DNA of 62,853 nucleotides, taken from NCBI RefSeq assembly GCF_001482285.1, contig NZ_LOEP01000004.1:1-62853 (forward strand). Direction: 5' to 3'. Origin of the DNA: Haloferax sp. Q22. GTDB taxonomy: Archaea > Halobacteriota > Halobacteria > Halobacteriales > Haloferacaceae. Both the position numbers and the translations under genes were made by a program. Within the stretch, counting starts at the first letter, position 1. Each line of letters starts with the position of its first letter. Below the pieces are notes generated by a model. It worked only from the letters and a program-made list of their open reading frames with translations, ran no database searches and had not been told where the DNA came from. Positions 62,295 to 62,853 of this stretch are shown here, one piece after another.

Positions 62295-62853
62295 ATGCGC
62301 CGCCGCGCCCTTCTCGCGTCGCTGTCGCCGCTCGCGCTCGCCGGTTTCGTCGGACTGGTCGCGCTCGCGCTCGACCCCGAGACGACCGTCCGCCTCGCCA
62401 CGCAACTGGGTCAGTCGGCGCTCGACACGGGCCGGGCAATCGCCTCGTACCTCCGTCGGGCCGCGCCTCTCTCGACGGCGCTGTTCGCCGCGTTCGCGTG
62501 GGTCGCCGCCGGGAGCTTCCGCGCGTTCGTCGCCCACCGCGACCCCTCGGACACGCGGACGACCGCCGAACTCGCGTTCGCGCTCGTCGCCTCGGCGACC
62601 GTCCCACTCGTCGTCGTCTTCGCCCGCGACAGACCCGTCGTCGTCGCCGGCGCGGGCGTCGCGCTCCTCGCCGCCGCCGGAGCCGTCTTCGCCGGCCGCT
62701 CGAACGCCAGCGGCGTCGTCACCGGGTCGCTGTACGCGATGGCACCGGTCGCCCTCGGCGGCGTCGTCGCGTCGCTCGTCGCCGGTCCCTCGGTCGCCCG
62801 GACCGCGACGCTGGCGCTCCCGCTGGCCGTCGGCTACGCGCTCGGCGTCGCCA
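62295..62853 (+). CDS. Membrane protein, truncated by window edge
   Basis: ATG at 62295, open to the last base (at least 186 aa, C terminus missing). N-terminal helix (LLASLSPLALAGFVGLVALAL) and three or four further hydrophobic segments with Ala/Val-rich composition. Divergent from the DUF2103 gene across 124 nt. No assignable family. Confidence 0.6.
   Translation, partial: MRRRALLASLSPLALAGFVGLVALALDPETTVRLATQLGQSALDTGRAIASYLRRAAPLSTALFAAFAWVAAGSFRAFVAHRDPSDTRTTAELAFALVASATVPLVVVFARDRPVVVAGAGVALLAAAGAVFAGRSNASGVVTGSLYAMAPVALGGVVASLVAGPSVARTATLALPLAVGYALGVA

Overview
The window is haloarchaeal chromosome, most likely Haloferax or a close relative (the genus is an inference). The signs are high G+C, very acidic proteins, Tat lipoproteins (twin Arg followed by a lipobox Cys), leaderless genes with TATA boxes about 25 nt upstream, TFB, Orc1/Cdc6, KEOPS, prefoldin, rpoP and L37Ae genes, and IS1341-type TnpB insertions.

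Bases 1 to about 21450 are the right-hand part of an integrated mobile element (ICE-like) that continues past the left edge. Its base composition is visibly lower in G+C than the rest. It carries two M48-type metalloproteases, a large tubulin/FtsZ-superfamily GTPase with a coiled-coil tail in an operon with two membrane proteins, an ArdC-like antirestriction protein, a SWIM zinc-finger protein with a truncated paralogue, its own TFB, a secreted MBL-LTD lipoprotein with DUF3006, a minus-strand type IV secretion (conjugation) operon (VirB2-, VirB6-, VirB3/B4N- and VirB4-like), and a two-gene tyrosine recombinase at the right end. Five genes or operons of the element, including the integrase, share one promoter architecture: TTTAT, 11 or 12 nt, GGGTGC, with palindromic arms. 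This looks like a private regulon.

Bases 21480 to 31600 are ordinary chromosome with accessory genes: a membrane histidine kinase, a UbiA prenyltransferase, a beta-grasp (MoaD-like) protein, VapBC, a FilR1-type regulator, an IS1341 TnpB element and an FAD-linked oxidase. Bases 31756 to 40330 hold a dipeptide/oligopeptide ABC operon (fused double ATPase, Tat lipoprotein, permeases B and C) that a second TnpB element splits between the two permease genes.

Bases 40354 to 46490 hold a LOV/PAS histidine kinase in an operon with a double-domain KaiC-like ATPase, followed by orc1/cdc6 and a repeat-rich intergenic region that is a chromosomal replication origin. Right of the origin lie a DUF4129/DUF58 membrane cluster facing a MoxR ATPase, tRNA-Ser(CGA), bluB, a citramalate/isopropylmalate synthase, a DUF192 protein, an HNH-like protein, a GMP synthase glutaminase subunit and a DUF2070 protein. 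After these come the conserved minus-strand information-processing operon rpl37ae-rpoP-pcc1-pfdB-DUF3194, an epimerase, a DUF2103 protein and a truncated membrane protein at the right edge.
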